Shown one piece after another: positions 23,779 to 34,749 of a stretch of DNA of 64,000 nt. Every line of letters starts with the position of its first letter. Positions within the stretch are counted from its first letter, which is position 1. The notes beneath the pieces were generated by a model, which was not told the DNA's origin, did not search any database, and saw only the letters and a list, made by a program, of their open reading frames with translations. Position numbers and translations under genes: made by a program. Location: contig JARVKI010000061.1 in NCBI GenBank assembly GCA_036674765.1, positions 208,335-272,334 on the forward strand, written 5' to 3'. This DNA is from Seiridium cupressi. Taxonomy: Eukaryota > Ascomycota > Sordariomycetes > Amphisphaeriales > Sporocadaceae.

Positions 23779-24995
23779 GGGGAAATATGGGGACAAGGTT
23801 CTGACGGCCACGAGACTTGGGATAACGTCTCAGAAATCCGGGGAAACGATACGTTGCCAAATCGCCAGTATCAGACACGATGTCCTGTCATGACCATTTA
23901 AACCGACACTCCCCGGCACCCACAACACTATAGGCTTTCAGCCTCAGAGAGGCGCTTGTTTGGCGGCCAAAGATTCAGGTACTAGAGAGGCACTTCTAAC
24001 CACTACATAGGAGCGGCTGGATGATTCTCGGCTCAATTGCATACAGGCTGTTCACATGATCACAATTGCGACGTAAGGCGCTATCCCCAGCATGGCCCAG
24101 ATTGCTGGGAATTTCCCCACGCCGATACTCCCCGCGTCTCGCCCTCTCCACAGATGACCATGTGGTTGGTTTTGTGTGGGGTCGCGTCGTCTGCGATGCT
24201 GGGTGGGATGATTTCATCGTCCGTCCGAATCATGGTCAAGGACTATCTTTCTTCTCACGAGTCAATTCCCTGTCCAAGCCTCAAAATGTCTTCCCCAACG
24301 TGGCACAGGCCATGCATGCTGTCACTATGACGGCTCTCACGCAAGCCATATCTGCCAACACTGCCCGAGGTGGTATTCAGACACGACGGGAGCCTGTGTT
24401 AGAACTCGGCGTAGATACACCGATGTTCTTGCCTCATCGTGGATCGTGGAGTCAAACAAGGCGTCAACAACCCCCAACGGGAACGAGTACAATGCACACC
24501 CATAAAAATCACATCTTTCGACGCCCTGCCGGCAGAACGTCGGTGCTGCTATACTAGTTATGTCCGAGGTGTGGATGATAGATCCCTGACAAAGTTAGAT
24601 TTCCAGGTTCAGCCGTTCATGCTGGTCCGATACGTCCAGCTTGGAACCCGATGGTTGGTAACGATTTGTCTGCCCGTGTGGGGTGCCGCTTCGCATTAGC
24701 TTCCACAACCCCAGACCGTAGTCATGGTCTGCATAGTGCTGTGGCCAGAAGGGGGCAGAATACCGCTAGCAGGACGACATCTTCAGCCGGGTTGTGGGAA
24801 TGGGGTCGAGAATGGAGATGGCGCGCTGATAAAACCACGGCGTCTCCTTTATTCCTGTGATCGTCCTTTACCCCAGTCTCCCCAGGTTTCCTTCCCCAGA
24901 TCCCAAGGTCTTGTCTGAGTTAGTGCTGGGAGTCGGTTCGGTTGATATCAAGACTGTCACATCAGCCCCTCTCTTCCCAACCTGAGGTTTTCAAC
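23779..24995. other. divergent intergenic region, regulator and sugar porter
   Basis: 1.2 kb separates the two start codons and should carry both promoters. Several overlapping open frames reach about 160 codons but have no recognisable domain, so I treat them as chance. Confidence 0.55.
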
Positions 24996-26711
24996 ATGTC
25001 AGACAACGATGGTACCAAAACAGGTGCAACGCACGATGTATGGGCCGAACACGTCGACGACGATGCCGGCCATGCGGCCAACCAGGAAGAACACGAGCTT
25101 GGTGCCATAGCCGCTATCCGCAAGCAGCCCAAGGTTTTCGCTTGGTGTCTGTACGCGCTATTCACATGTTTGCTCGTCAGTTTCGAGAATCAGGCCTCCG
25201 GCATGGTCTTGAGTATTCCCGAGTTTCGAAAGGACTTTGGACACGCATTTGAAGGCTCTTATGTCTTGGACACAAAATGGCAGAGCGCCTTTTATGGCGC
25301 GCCTCTGGCTAGCACCATCATTGGCACCTTTGGTGCTTCTCCCCTGGCCGACAAGTTTGGCCGAAAGCCAGTTCTCATTGGATCCATTGTTGTCTCATTC
25401 GCAGCCATTGCCATTGAGTTCGTCTCTACCCGCAACGAAATGTTTTTTGGCGGCAAATTCTTGAATGGCTTCACAACTGGTATCATCCTGACTGTAGCAT
25501 TGGCCTACGTTGGCGAGGTTCGTACTCTTCCGTACAGACTCGGCATGCCAAAGAACATCTTCTGACACGAGACAGATCGTCCCTTTAGCACTACGTGGTT
25601 TCCTCACCTGCCTAAGCGCTCTCATGTTCACGATCGGTCCTCTAACATCCGCGATTATCGTTAACTTCACCGGTGCATTCGAGTCTCGATGGGCTTACCG
25701 CTCTGTCTTCTGTGCCCAGTTCGGCTTCGCAGCCATTGCGGCTCTTTTCATGTTCTTCATGCCGGAGTCACCTGTCTGGCTCATCAGCAAAGACAGAGCG
25801 GACAAGGCAGCCCGATCCCTGCGCCGCCTTGGTTTCACCGACTTCCAGGTTACCAAGAAGGTCTCCCAGATGAAGATCACCCTTGAACAAGCTAAGCGAG
25901 AGACCAAGGGCGCCAGCTACCTCGAGTGCTTCAAAAAGTCTAACCTCCGCAGAACCATCATCTCGATCATGCCTCTGTCGATTCAAGCTCTTAGTGGAGT
26001 GTATTTCATCGCATCGTACGGAACGTATTATATTCAGCTTGCCGGCTACAGCACCCAGGATTCTTTCAAGCTACAAATCGGGCAACACGGTATTAGCATG
26101 GCTGGTAACATCTGTTCTTGGTTCCTCGTCGATAGGGTCGGTCGGCGACCGTTGACTCTCTACGGTACATGCATCGTCACTGTTATCCTGATGATCTGCG
26201 CCGGTCTAGCTGTTCAGGGCAGTGACAGTGCTATCAAAGGATCTGTTGCAATGCTTTTGATCTACAACTTCTTCTACAATGTCACAATTGGCGCTACGGC
26301 GTACACCTTGGTGACAGAGGTCGCTACCTCAAGACTTCGAGCCAAGACCATCTCTATTGGTGTCGCATTGCAATATATCGTGAGTCACGTCAGAACCTTT
26401 CTTGAACATAAACTAGCAGTCATTGCTAACCAGTATGAAAACAGATCTATACCGTTTGGGCATTCGTCATTCCATATCTCTTTAACCCAGACCAAGCCAA
26501 CCTCGGCGCCAAGACTGCATTCATTTTCGGTGGTCTCGGCGTTATTTGCATTGTCTATCTGTGGTTTTATCAAGTCGAAACCTCAGGTCGTAGCTACGAG
26601 GAGCTCGACGAGTTGTTTCAGAAGGGCATCAGTGTCCGGGATTTCAAGTCCTACGTCACGGAGGCTCAGCAGAGGGGACAGGAAGCTAAGGAGTCAAAGG
26701 CCGAGATGTAA
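24996..26711 (+). CDS. MFS sugar porter (hexose/oligosaccharide transporter family)
   Basis: Proton-linked sugar uptake at the plasma membrane is expected. Exons 24996-25517, 25576-26379 and 26445-26711 give 530 residues. Family motifs: GASPLADKFGRKPVLIGS (loop 2-3), GFTTGIILTVALAYVGEIVP across the first join, PESPVWLISK, VDRVGRRPLTLYG (loop 8-9) and the C-terminal YLWFYQVETSGRSYEELDE. The last is the usual end of fungal alpha-glucoside and hexose porters. The large central loop carries SLRRLGF. Residues 1-50 are acidic and soluble. The exact sugar is not evident. It is divergent from the Zn2Cys6 regulator. Confidence 0.92.
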
Positions 26712-27189
26712 CTTGGCAATGGTTGTGCCAAGGATTTTCCCCCATTCGAGAACAGCTCGTCAGGACTGGTATACTCTACCTGGATGCGTACACGAACGTT
26801 ATGACAGGCTCGGATACGACGTCAAAAATTTACGAATAATACACAATTCTTTGATTTAGCAAGCCAATATGATATAATGTCTCGCATATAATTTACTGCC
26901 CAGGTCAATGTGTTACAATCGACAGAACGAAGGATCACACCTCACCAGAGTAAAGCATTCATCTTTATATGAAATTTGCGTAATTAGCAAGCATTCATGC
27001 TGGTACAGTTTAGAAGGCATATCGGCCTTCCAAACGCGAACGATCCTAGCAATTCAAGTTGAGCTTGGCTTGCCATAGATCAACCTCTGCTTGAAAACCT
27101 GCAACGAAGTCTCAGGCTCTATACTATTCGTTAGCATTTTAGGCACTTCCCTAGACGAAAACTATGCCCCTATCTCATGTTCGGTTGAT
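26712..27189. other. AT-rich gap after the sugar porter
   Basis: About 480 bp with no open frame of note. It holds the transporter 3' end and leads into the decayed carboxypeptidase. Confidence 0.5.
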
Positions 27190-28626
27190 ACCTACCATAA
27201 TATATAATCATATGCCGCGCCACATAGACCGCATCTAGCTAAAATTATCCACGTTCTTGAATTGTCCCTTTTCGGTTCCGTTTACAGTGTACGGACCAAG
27301 AGATTTGTTGTTGAACTCTGCATGCTTAGACCAAGCGATCGAGTCCGCCTCCTGCGAGTCGGCCACCCAGCTGCAGATGACGTCTGCGTCGCCGGTCCAC
27401 AGAAGGACGTCGACTGCTACATCAATGAAACCAGGGAGAACGATTGCGGAGGAGCGTACATCTTAACTGATCATCAGTCAATTTTTTTCACCGAACAAAA
27501 TGCCGAGTATTCCCGATGTGAGGCAGAATGGAGTGGGAGTGCTTTTGAAGGAAGTTGGCGAAGGAAACAAGGAATGAAGCTGGAGCTAGTTTCACTCACC
27601 AGTGCTAGTAATATTTTCATCTACATCTGAGCTCGATCACATAAAGTTCACTCTTGCCCCGATCGCCTTCTGTATGTCCGCACGATGTAGATAGGCGACC
27701 CAAATATCCGAAGGTACGTCTGCGTCCAGCGGCAGCCTGACATCATATGGGTCGAAGTCGGAATTGTTGACCTCCTCAAGCCAGGAGATTCCGTTCGTCG
27801 AGCAGGTGTAGTAGCCATCATAACAGGAATCGTCGGCGCCAGTTTAGTAGCACTCATCGAGCAGTGGCAGACATGTTTCCTGGTAGTTTGCGATGTATAT
27901 TTCAGCCATGGAGTCGTTGGCCAGCTGTCGGTACGGGTTGTCATGCGGGTAGTCGATCAGCGCGCGGTACCAGATCTTGGCGTCGTAGAAGCCGTCATTG
28001 ATGCCCAGAGTGGTTAAGTTGACATGCGTTCCATTGACGGTGCCATTAGCGATCCCGTTGTGCTTGTCGAGAACCTCGTTGGCGACGAGCGGGAGATACC
28101 GTCCTCCGTAGGACTAGATTTTAGCGTATCAAAATTAAGAAATCTGAAGGAGCTTTCCCAGTTTTAGCGAATTCCTAATATTGCCAACTAAATTCGCTAT
28201 TAAGTCTTGTAGAACTGACAGGACCTATTCTCAGAGAAGTGGCCGTTCATGGAAGAGCTGCCTGGCCCACCATTAAACCACGATACCAATGGTACCGTGC
28301 CGGGTTGTCGAGAGATTCAAAAAATCTGGACCTCATGATGAGAAAGTCTAGTCTGAATAATATCTGGGTGCGTCTTACCAGAACCACATGTTCATGTCTT
28401 CTCCTACGGATAGATACCCTGAGATCTGCTTGACTCCTGGGGCGGTCTCGCATATCCCGGAGTCGTAAACAAACTCGAGCTTGGCGCTAGTGACCCCATG
28501 CTCAAAAACGGTGTAATTTATCCCATTGCGCACGGCTAGATATCTTTCATTGGCATTGGTTGAAATAGCACAATTGAGCATGGACAGGCTCGCCGCTAAG
28601 CACAAGAGGCTGCTGCGTAAATGCAT
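27190..28626 (-). pseudogene. decayed secreted serine carboxypeptidase, peptidase S10
   Basis: Intact homologues remove C-terminal residues from peptides outside the cell. Exon 1 (28379-28626) is clean: signal peptide MHLRSSLLCLAASLSMLNC, then GICETAPGVKQISGYLSVG and NMWFW, with a good donor (intron 28332-28378). Then the frame breaks. A 1-nt loss near 28291-28300 shifts the frame before VSWFNGGPGSSSMNG. The part between this block and the nucleophile block SYGGRYLPL is shortened and carries several stops (about 28115-28215). A TAA at 27844-27846 replaces a probable Gln codon. The catalytic Asp block LLWTGDADVICSW survives near 27400. A TAG at 27235-27237 replaces a probable Trp, and the His block is frameshifted. 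At least five independent lesions rule out function. Confidence 0.85.
28165..28199. repeat. 9-bp inverted repeat with 17-nt loop
   Basis: TAGCGAATT at 28165-28173 pairs with AATTCGCTA at 28191-28199. It lies inside the eroded segment of the S10 pseudogene where homologues have about 75 more residues. Confidence 0.7.
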
Positions 28627-29864
28627 GATGCTTTTTGATATGCTGACGCTTTCAAGCCGTGTCAGAAGGTTTAATAAGAGGTCTAGAAGCAATGTTTCTA
28701 ACGAAACTCGTCTCAATAGCGAGCAGAGCTGAGTGAGATAGATGTCCTCATGAACCGCTTATACTCGTGCTGCGCCTCACATGCCTGTTATCTCGGGTCC
28801 GCCCTGCCAAGTAAAATTTCATTACCTGGATATGCTGGTAAGGATTCCCAACCCTGTCAAACGACCTATGCTTAGAGAGTATCATATTACTGAGATCGTG
28901 GCACTACGCCCCGATTGGCCTAGTAATATCATCTTCCTCATTCGGCTGGCCGATTGAAGAGCTGAGTAGAGAACCGGACAGCTATGAGCACAGACCAGTG
29001 AGTGAAGCGTTGAGTTAGTCGAGGTGAAAACTAAGTTATGAATGATTGAGCAAAGGGAATGGTCGATACTTTGGTTATGGGAAAAGGGTAATGCGGTGGT
29101 GGACAGCCCTGAAATCATCAACGAATCACGAGGCATGGCACAAACTGGTAAGACGCGGTTGGATGTACGTACGGCAAGCATGTTTGTATCTGGACTTGAG
29201 TCAACTCGCTGGTGGCTTGGATGTGCCTAATAGACTATATAGTGTTGTCCAGATCATTATGTGATCAACAATGTGTGCTGTGAAGGATTTTCCGCAATAG
29301 ACCTGGTCGGCATGCACTGTCCACTGCATGCGCTGGCCTTTCCCACTTCGCCGTTGGTGTCGCAAGAGCAAACTTGGACCAGACTTTCGGATTGGAGATG
29401 CGTGAAAGTCTAATTGAGATTTCTGGAGTTGTAAAATGCTACGATATGCCACGGGCTAAGTGTGGGTCTTTACAATATCCTAATGAATTACTGCCAGTAT
29501 ATTTCCTAGTTGATTGCAAATAGACTAAACTAAACCACCTCAATAATAATTGGGCAGTGTGTGAAGGAATCGAAGGCGGGCGTTGTTGATTCAATGAATT
29601 AATTAAGCATAAGCCATGCTCAAGGAGCTATGACCAAAGCAGCCCCTGCAGCTCAATGTTCTGACGTCACAATCTCGTCCGTGATCGTCACCTCATTGGA
29701 GACTCGTGACCAGCTCTTCGCTGCCGAAGAATAATATTTCTTTTCTTAGCTACAATAAAACTTCGCATTCAATCAGTCAATTGACCTTTATTACAATTGC
29801 TCACCCCTGGAAATTCGGCCATCTCGAACCGAAATTCCCACAGACCTCTACCAACAAGCTCACA
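28627..29864. other. intergenic, no gene seen
   Basis: 1.24 kb with short overlapping open frames and no signatures. The last 160 bp are the leader of the next gene; its frame is open upstream without an ATG. Confidence 0.55.
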
Positions 29865-30290
29865 ATGCCCGCCCTCACACCCCTCCGCAGCGCAATGCGC
29901 ATGCCAGCCACCGCCCGCCTCTCCCCACTGCTCAGCACACGGGCGTTCCGGACGTCGCAGTCCATGCGTGCGTACAAGGACGACCAAGACCGGGAGTCCC
30001 TCAAGCCCAAGGCACACGAGTACACGCAATCCGGCACGGATGACCAGGCCGCTGCCAACGAGGACGCGGCCTTCAACCCCAACAAGACCAGCCCAGAGGC
30101 CGAGAAGCAAACCGCAGGCGAGGGGAGCACTGGCGGTTCCAGCAACCCGCTACAGGGCAGCCCAGCTGACAAAGACCTTGCGGAAGGCGGGCAGGGCAAG
30201 GCTGGGGATGGGCCCGGCGGGAGCGGCAAGCAGAAGGGCAGCCAGAAGAGTAGTGGTGGCGGCAGTCCCATGAAGGGCAAGAAAATTTAG
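29865..30290 (+). CDS. small mitochondrial-type fungal protein, function unknown
   Basis: A single-exon gene of 141 residues. The N-terminus MPALTPLRSAMRMPATARLS, with LSTRAFRTSQS after it, is Arg/Ser-rich, has no acidic residues, and looks like a mitochondrial presequence. A conserved-looking core follows (RAYKDDQDRESLKPKAHEYT and AAFNPNKTSPEAEK), then a Gly/Ser/Lys-rich disordered tail ending SPMKGKKI. I recall similar short proteins annotated only as hypothetical in many Pezizomycotina. The frame is open upstream but 29865 is the first ATG. GC content is higher than in the flanks. No enzyme motif or membrane helix is present. Confidence 0.75.
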   Translation: MPALTPLRSAMRMPATARLSPLLSTRAFRTSQSMRAYKDDQDRESLKPKAHEYTQSGTDDQAAANEDAAFNPNKTSPEAEKQTAGEGSTGGSSNPLQGSPADKDLAEGGQGKAGDGPGGSGKQKGSQKSSGGGSPMKGKKI

Positions 30291-30615
30291 GGGACTTGAG
30301 ATTGGTGTCGAGGAAGATTTTAACTTGTGACCGAGGCAAGGTTGGAGCTGCAGCAAGAATAACAAAGGTTGCGATGTTCTTCGAGCCTTCACCGCATTGC
30401 ATGTGTTTTGGAGTTCGGCTGCCTGGTAGTCTACCTAGTTAATACCAGTATTGAGGCATTACATGCGCAGAGGTTGTGGCACACCAAGTTGATTCGTAAG
30501 GGAATGTCACTTGCAGTTTTATAGAAGTATGTTTATACTTGATTGTTGCTTCCTTGGGTATCACCAGTTTTCATTCCTTACCTAACTCCACGACGACTTA
30601 GTAAGCCTATTGAAT
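30291..30615. other. convergent 3' region
   Basis: 325 bp between two convergent stops. No gene or repeat seen; it should hold both poly(A) regions. Confidence 0.5.
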
Positions 30616-31265
30616 TCAGCCGTACAGCCCGTCCATATCATCCTCTTCGTCGTCATCGACTGGCACAGATATCTCCTTCTTCGCAGTCAAGTCTTTGCGG
30701 CACAGAGGGCAAGTACCTTTGCTCTGTAGCCAGGGACCAACACATTCCAGATCGAACTTATGCGCACCATGGCACGGCAGCTCGACCACCAACGGGTACT
30801 TGTCATCCATGTATCTCTCCGCGCAGATCGGGCAGCTATCATCCTTCAAGTTCTTCTTAGGCACTCGCTCCAAGCTGTCCAGATACTCCTGTGTCACGCC
30901 CTTGATTTGGTTGGGCGGGTTGTCGACGTCGGAACGGAGCGCGTCAATGAGGGTGACCAGGAAGTCGCGGTTCGTGTCCGAGGGCGCCGAGTTCGCTAGT
31001 GTCGCCATCTGTTCTTGGACCATGGCGAACAGCGCGCCGGCGTCGACTGGCGTCGGGCCTGCATGGTGGGTGGATGTGGTTGTTGAACCTGCGTCACGCG
31101 AGATGGTGTGCAGGTGGGATGTGAAGGAGGACATGTCGGGACGGCGGCGATGGGGCGCCGAGGTCGAGGCCTTGATGTTGTGCTCGACTATGAGTGTGTT
31201 AGACTGATGGTGGTAGCAAAGCGAAGCAGGCAATTGCTGGTACCTTCATACGGATTGGACGCCAT
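30616..31265 (-). CDS. RING-H2 finger protein, probable E3 ubiquitin ligase
   Basis: Expected to bind an E2 enzyme and promote ubiquitin transfer. A tiny first exon (31244-31265, MASNPYE) splices over a 56-bp intron to 30616-31187, giving 197 residues. The RING-H2 is in the C-terminal half: SCPICAERY, then PCHGAHKFDLECVGPWL and GTCPLCRKDL, which supplies Cys-x2-Cys, Cys/His, His, Cys and Cys-x2-Cys ligands. The tail is acidic (DDDEEDDMDGLYG). Residues 8-100 are low in complexity, with HHAG and NSAPSDTNRDF segments, and have no membrane helix, so it is soluble. Substrates unknown. The start is divergent from the GNAT gene by 441 bp. Confidence 0.88.
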
Positions 31266-31706
31266 GGTGAGCTGTAGATTCGGGTTGAAGCTTGCACGTT
31301 GTTCTCGATGTATCGGTTAAGACTGCCTCCTGCCTTTGGGCAATTTGCAATCTAGGAAGTCAATCGGTGAACGGACAGAGATGACAAAAGGAACATGCAA
31401 TCGAAGGTGAGGGAAGTCTCCTGTTTGCGCAAATAGAGGCCAGCACATGCTTTGAAGTTATGTTGCACGACCGCCCCGCCAGGCATCGTAGGTGACGACC
31501 CTTTGACTACAAATTGCAGAGAAGCGTTCGGGATTCCGTGAATGTGGGGTTTATGTATTTTATGCAATCATATCATGCGATGGGTTTACACAGCTTCCTT
31601 TCATTCCCCTAAACCCCGCATTTGTATTGACACAGATTTACGTTCTTTCCTCCACCCAGTCACTCTTCTAGAGCGTTGAGCTTTAATTTGCTCACCCCTT
31701 TTTATA
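31266..31706. other. shared divergent promoter region, RING and GNAT genes
   Basis: 441 bp between two start codons. No gene seen. No specific box identified. Confidence 0.5.
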
Positions 31707-32441
31707 ATGGTTGCTCAAAGTTTATCAAATCAAGACTTGCGCATCGAAGTCATTACGGATGCTTCCGATTTTGTGCAGGCTTATGAATGTATCCTGAATG
31801 CATTCGGCCACCAAATAAACGATGGCATCTGGACTACCATGAGCCCTGGCTGGAATACGCCCGAGGGCAAGGCCAAAAATACGGAAGACCTCAGGCGACG
31901 TTGGGAAGCAACAAAAGATGCTGGGAACACCATATTTGTGAAGGCGTCTCTGCCGGATCCCGAGTCTCAAGGTGCGAGACGAATCGTCGGAGTTGCCATT
32001 TGGGTTCATGCCTCAGCGGTTCCTGGCGAAGGAGAAGCTCCCGCGGAGACGGATGTTGCCGCAGTATACCCCGACGATGAGAGAGAGCAGAGGTACCTGT
32101 CACAACTTCTGGCATCCCTGCACAAGAACCGCCTTGAGCTCATCAAGGAGAAGGCAAAGCCGGAGTCGAAGCAAAAGTCCGTGATGGTGCTGGACTTGTG
32201 TGTCACAGACCCTGCGTTTCAAAGAAGAGGCGTCGCAAAGAATCTGGTGAAGTGGGGCCTCGATGAAGCCAAAAGAAGGGGCGATATCGAGGCTTCAACC
32301 GAGGCATCGATCATGGGACGACACGTGTATAAGCAACTTGGTTTCCACGGTGTGGAGGAGATCATATTTGAAGTCGATGAGGAGTTCCGAGAACGGTCAA
32401 TGCCATCTAACCTCTTTATGCGTACACGGCCTAACGAATGA
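31707..32441 (+). CDS. GNAT-family N-acetyltransferase
   Basis: Transfers acetyl from acetyl-CoA to an amine on a small molecule or protein. Single exon, 244 residues. GNAT parts: beta-4 strand VMVLDLCVTDPAFQRRGVAK holds the acetyl-CoA motif (Q/RxxGxG/A form, QRRGVA), then NLVKWGLDEAKRRG and the later EASIMGRHVYKQLGF, the usual C-terminal motif. The central RRIVGVAIWVHA strand fits the fold. A long loop with an acidic Glu/Pro stretch (GEGEAPAETD) lies between. This arrangement is common in fungal GNATs of unknown substrate. No targeting signal is visible. Confidence 0.88.
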   Translation: MVAQSLSNQDLRIEVITDASDFVQAYECILNAFGHQINDGIWTTMSPGWNTPEGKAKNTEDLRRRWEATKDAGNTIFVKASLPDPESQGARRIVGVAIWVHASAVPGEGEAPAETDVAAVYPDDEREQRYLSQLLASLHKNRLELIKEKAKPESKQKSVMVLDLCVTDPAFQRRGVAKNLVKWGLDEAKRRGDIEASTEASIMGRHVYKQLGFHGVEEIIFEVDEEFRERSMPSNLFMRTRPNE

Positions 32442-33316
32442 CCTCGAGGACTGATAGAGACTCTAACCTTATATAGACCTTGATCATTGCTGCTTAGCAT
32501 TACCCGAGGTTCAGTTTCGGATCATGTGTTGATTCTCAATATAGAGCAGCGCTATAACGAATGTGACGCTACAATGCGTGCGGGGCGCGGATTTGCTCAG
32601 CTGATAGTCTACCATCATTGATGTATACACATGTTATAATGAGTCGTTTGTAGAGTATGACAGACAAGAGACGGCCGCCGACTGGTTAACTTGATAACAG
32701 TGGTGCTATTTAGCGATGCCTTATTTTTTGTCGATAAATATAGATACCCCCGATATGTTCTTTGTCGCGGATGGAGTAGCGGTAGCTGGGGCATCGAGCA
32801 TCCTTAGTCATCCGCACCTATCCAGAGACCAACCTCGGTATGCTTATTTATCAGTTCAGGGCCGGTGTGTTACTAGACATTTTGGTGACTGGAACGACTC
32901 TATGTTTGCTCAATATCCCTCTACGGTGAAGGTTATTTTATACAGTTATTGACAGTCAATTAGCTGCACCAAGGCACCGGCTGTGTTTCTCAGCGAGGGA
33001 GGTATCAGCGACCGTACCTGGCAGCAATATCACGTGGTGACAAACACGGGTATCTGTTTAGCATGAAGAGGAAATACATCGTTTTTATTGGGGTTCACAT
33101 TCAACTGGTCCTGGTGTGCTCTACCCATCAACTTGAGTACTATGCTACTCAAAGTGGGTGCTTGTGTGGAATACGATAGAACTGGTGAAGAGGAAGTATT
33201 GAAGTCAACAGTCATAAAGTATGGCTTCATCATTAAAGCGATTAGTATGAAATCAGGCCTGTCTGGTCCTGAAGTTTCATTGATATGAACCCAGGAAAAA
33301 TGTTGTACTTTCCTCA
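32442..33316. other. AT-rich convergent intergenic region
   Basis: 875 bp between convergent genes. Open frames are short and lack signatures; nothing else seen. Confidence 0.55.
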
Positions 33317-34264
33317 TTACATTGCTTTATTTCCCTTTTCCGGCCAATACAGCCTCGTCGGGTTGTCGACTAACAACTTCTGCTTTAGTTCTTCTGTGAC
33401 CGCGATTCTCGGGATAAAATCCACAAGCAGCCCATCATCGGGCATGTGGCTTTTCAAATTTGGATGCGGCCAGTCTGTGCCAGACAACACTCGGTCGGGG
33501 AATTCTTCAACCAGTCTTTTCGCAAAGGGCACCACGTCGTTGTACGGGCTTTTCTCGCCGTTCAATGCGTATGGACCACTCTTGCTTAATCTCTCTGGAC
33601 ATGTGACCTTTGTGATCACGTTCGGGTGCTCGCGTAGAAACTTGACGAACAACTCAAACTCTTCCCCATCGACTGGCTTTGAGACATCGGGTCGGCCCAT
33701 GTGATCTACCACGACGGTAGTTGGGATGCCAGAGAAAAAGTCCCACAACTCAGGCAGGTCCTGCGCCTCGAAGTAGACCACGACGTGCCAGCCAAGCTTC
33801 GAAATGCGTCCTGCTATCTCTTGCAGCTCATCCTTCGGAGTGAAGTCGACGAGCCGCTTGACAAAGTTGAACCGGACGCCTCGCACCCCCGCATCGTGGA
33901 GTTCCCGCAGCTCGGCATCAGTGACGCTGCGCTTCACGGTGGCGATGCCCCTCGCTCGGCCCTGCGAGGCGATGCAGGCGTCCATCAAGGCTCTATTGTC
34001 GGACCCGTGGCATGTGGCTTGGACGATGACGTTCCGCGTGAAGCCGAGGTGATCGCGGAGCGCGAAGAGTTGTTCCCGGCTGGCGTCGCAGGGCGTGTAT
34101 TTGCGCTCTGGCGCATACGGAAACTTCTCGCCGGGACCGAAGACATGACAGTGAGAGTCGACGGCTCCAGGAGGCACTATGAACCGCGGTTTGCTGGGCC
34201 CGGCGTACCAATCGAGCCAGTCGGCGGTTTTGGTGAACTCGCCTGAGGTCGGTTTGCTCGTCAT
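33317..34264 (-). CDS. TIM-barrel amidohydrolase, PDC-lactonase/LigI type
   Basis: A 315-residue single-exon member of the group that includes 2-pyrone-4,6-dicarboxylate lactonase (LigI) and 4-sulfomuconolactonase, which open lactone rings in aromatic breakdown. Landmarks: VDSHCHVFGP with metal-site His38 and His40 at the end of strand 1, ATCHGSDNRALMDAC, GVRGVRFNF, VVVDHMGRPD and SGTDWPHPN, with the conserved Asp near the C-terminus. No signal peptide. The first in-frame ATG is 34264. Substrate is open: fungal copies also act on other lactones. No aromatic-ring dioxygenase is next to it in this window. Confidence 0.87.
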   Translation of the reverse strand: MTSKPTSGEFTKTADWLDWYAGPSKPRFIVPPGAVDSHCHVFGPGEKFPYAPERKYTPCDASREQLFALRDHLGFTRNVIVQATCHGSDNRALMDACIASQGRARGIATVKRSVTDAELRELHDAGVRGVRFNFVKRLVDFTPKDELQEIAGRISKLGWHVVVYFEAQDLPELWDFFSGIPTTVVVDHMGRPDVSKPVDGEEFELFVKFLREHPNVITKVTCPERLSKSGPYALNGEKSPYNDVVPFAKRLVEEFPDRVLSGTDWPHPNLKSHMPDDGLLVDFIPRIAVTEELKQKLLVDNPTRLYWPEKGNKAM

Positions 34265-34749
34265 TATATCTCCTGCCAACAAGAGTACTTGCTGGTAGAG
34301 CTACCTCTCCGTTAGTGCCTTCGTTCATTTGTTCATTGAAACAAGACTGTACTTGGACCTCAGTGTGAACGATATAAGGTTAAATGTTTACTTCGCTGTT
34401 ACTACTACATTTATCCCACTTAGCCTCGTGCGATAGTGGGGCAACAAACGGATTGACGATCCCCGCCTCTTGGCAGTATAGCGTTACTACGGCGGCATCA
34501 TGTCTCCCGCATCAATCAATTACAGCTTGATCGCGGGGGAATAAATTTTGGACACACCACAGTTAACTAACAGAGATAGGTGCTTGGGTAGCCGTCTGTT
34601 CCCCGATTCCTCCTCCTCTCCTGGCCTACTCAAGTCTTGGTGTTCGGAAACGACAGAATATAATAGCATCAACTGCCCCTAGTCACTGAGCAATTGGGGG
34701 GAGGTTCAACTCTGTCACGGTCACATGACCGGCATCCATATCCAGACCC
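34265..34749. other. intergenic, amidohydrolase promoter side
   Basis: 485 bp, AT-rich at the left. No gene or repeat seen. Confidence 0.5.

Noticed and set aside
24066..24557. Plus-strand open frame of 164 codons between regulator and sugar porter
   Set aside because: No ATG context, domain or splice partner, and overlapping frames of similar length exist; chance in a promoter region.
14200..26711. Secondary-metabolite gene cluster
   Set aside because: P450, oxidase, transporter and regulator are present, but no backbone synthase is visible and the interspersed GH51 and sugar porter point to carbohydrate use.
29801..30280. Minus-strand open frame of 159 codons
   Set aside because: Mirror of the GC-rich, Gly/Ser-coding mitochondrial-type gene on the plus strand; Pro/Leu-rich artefact composition.
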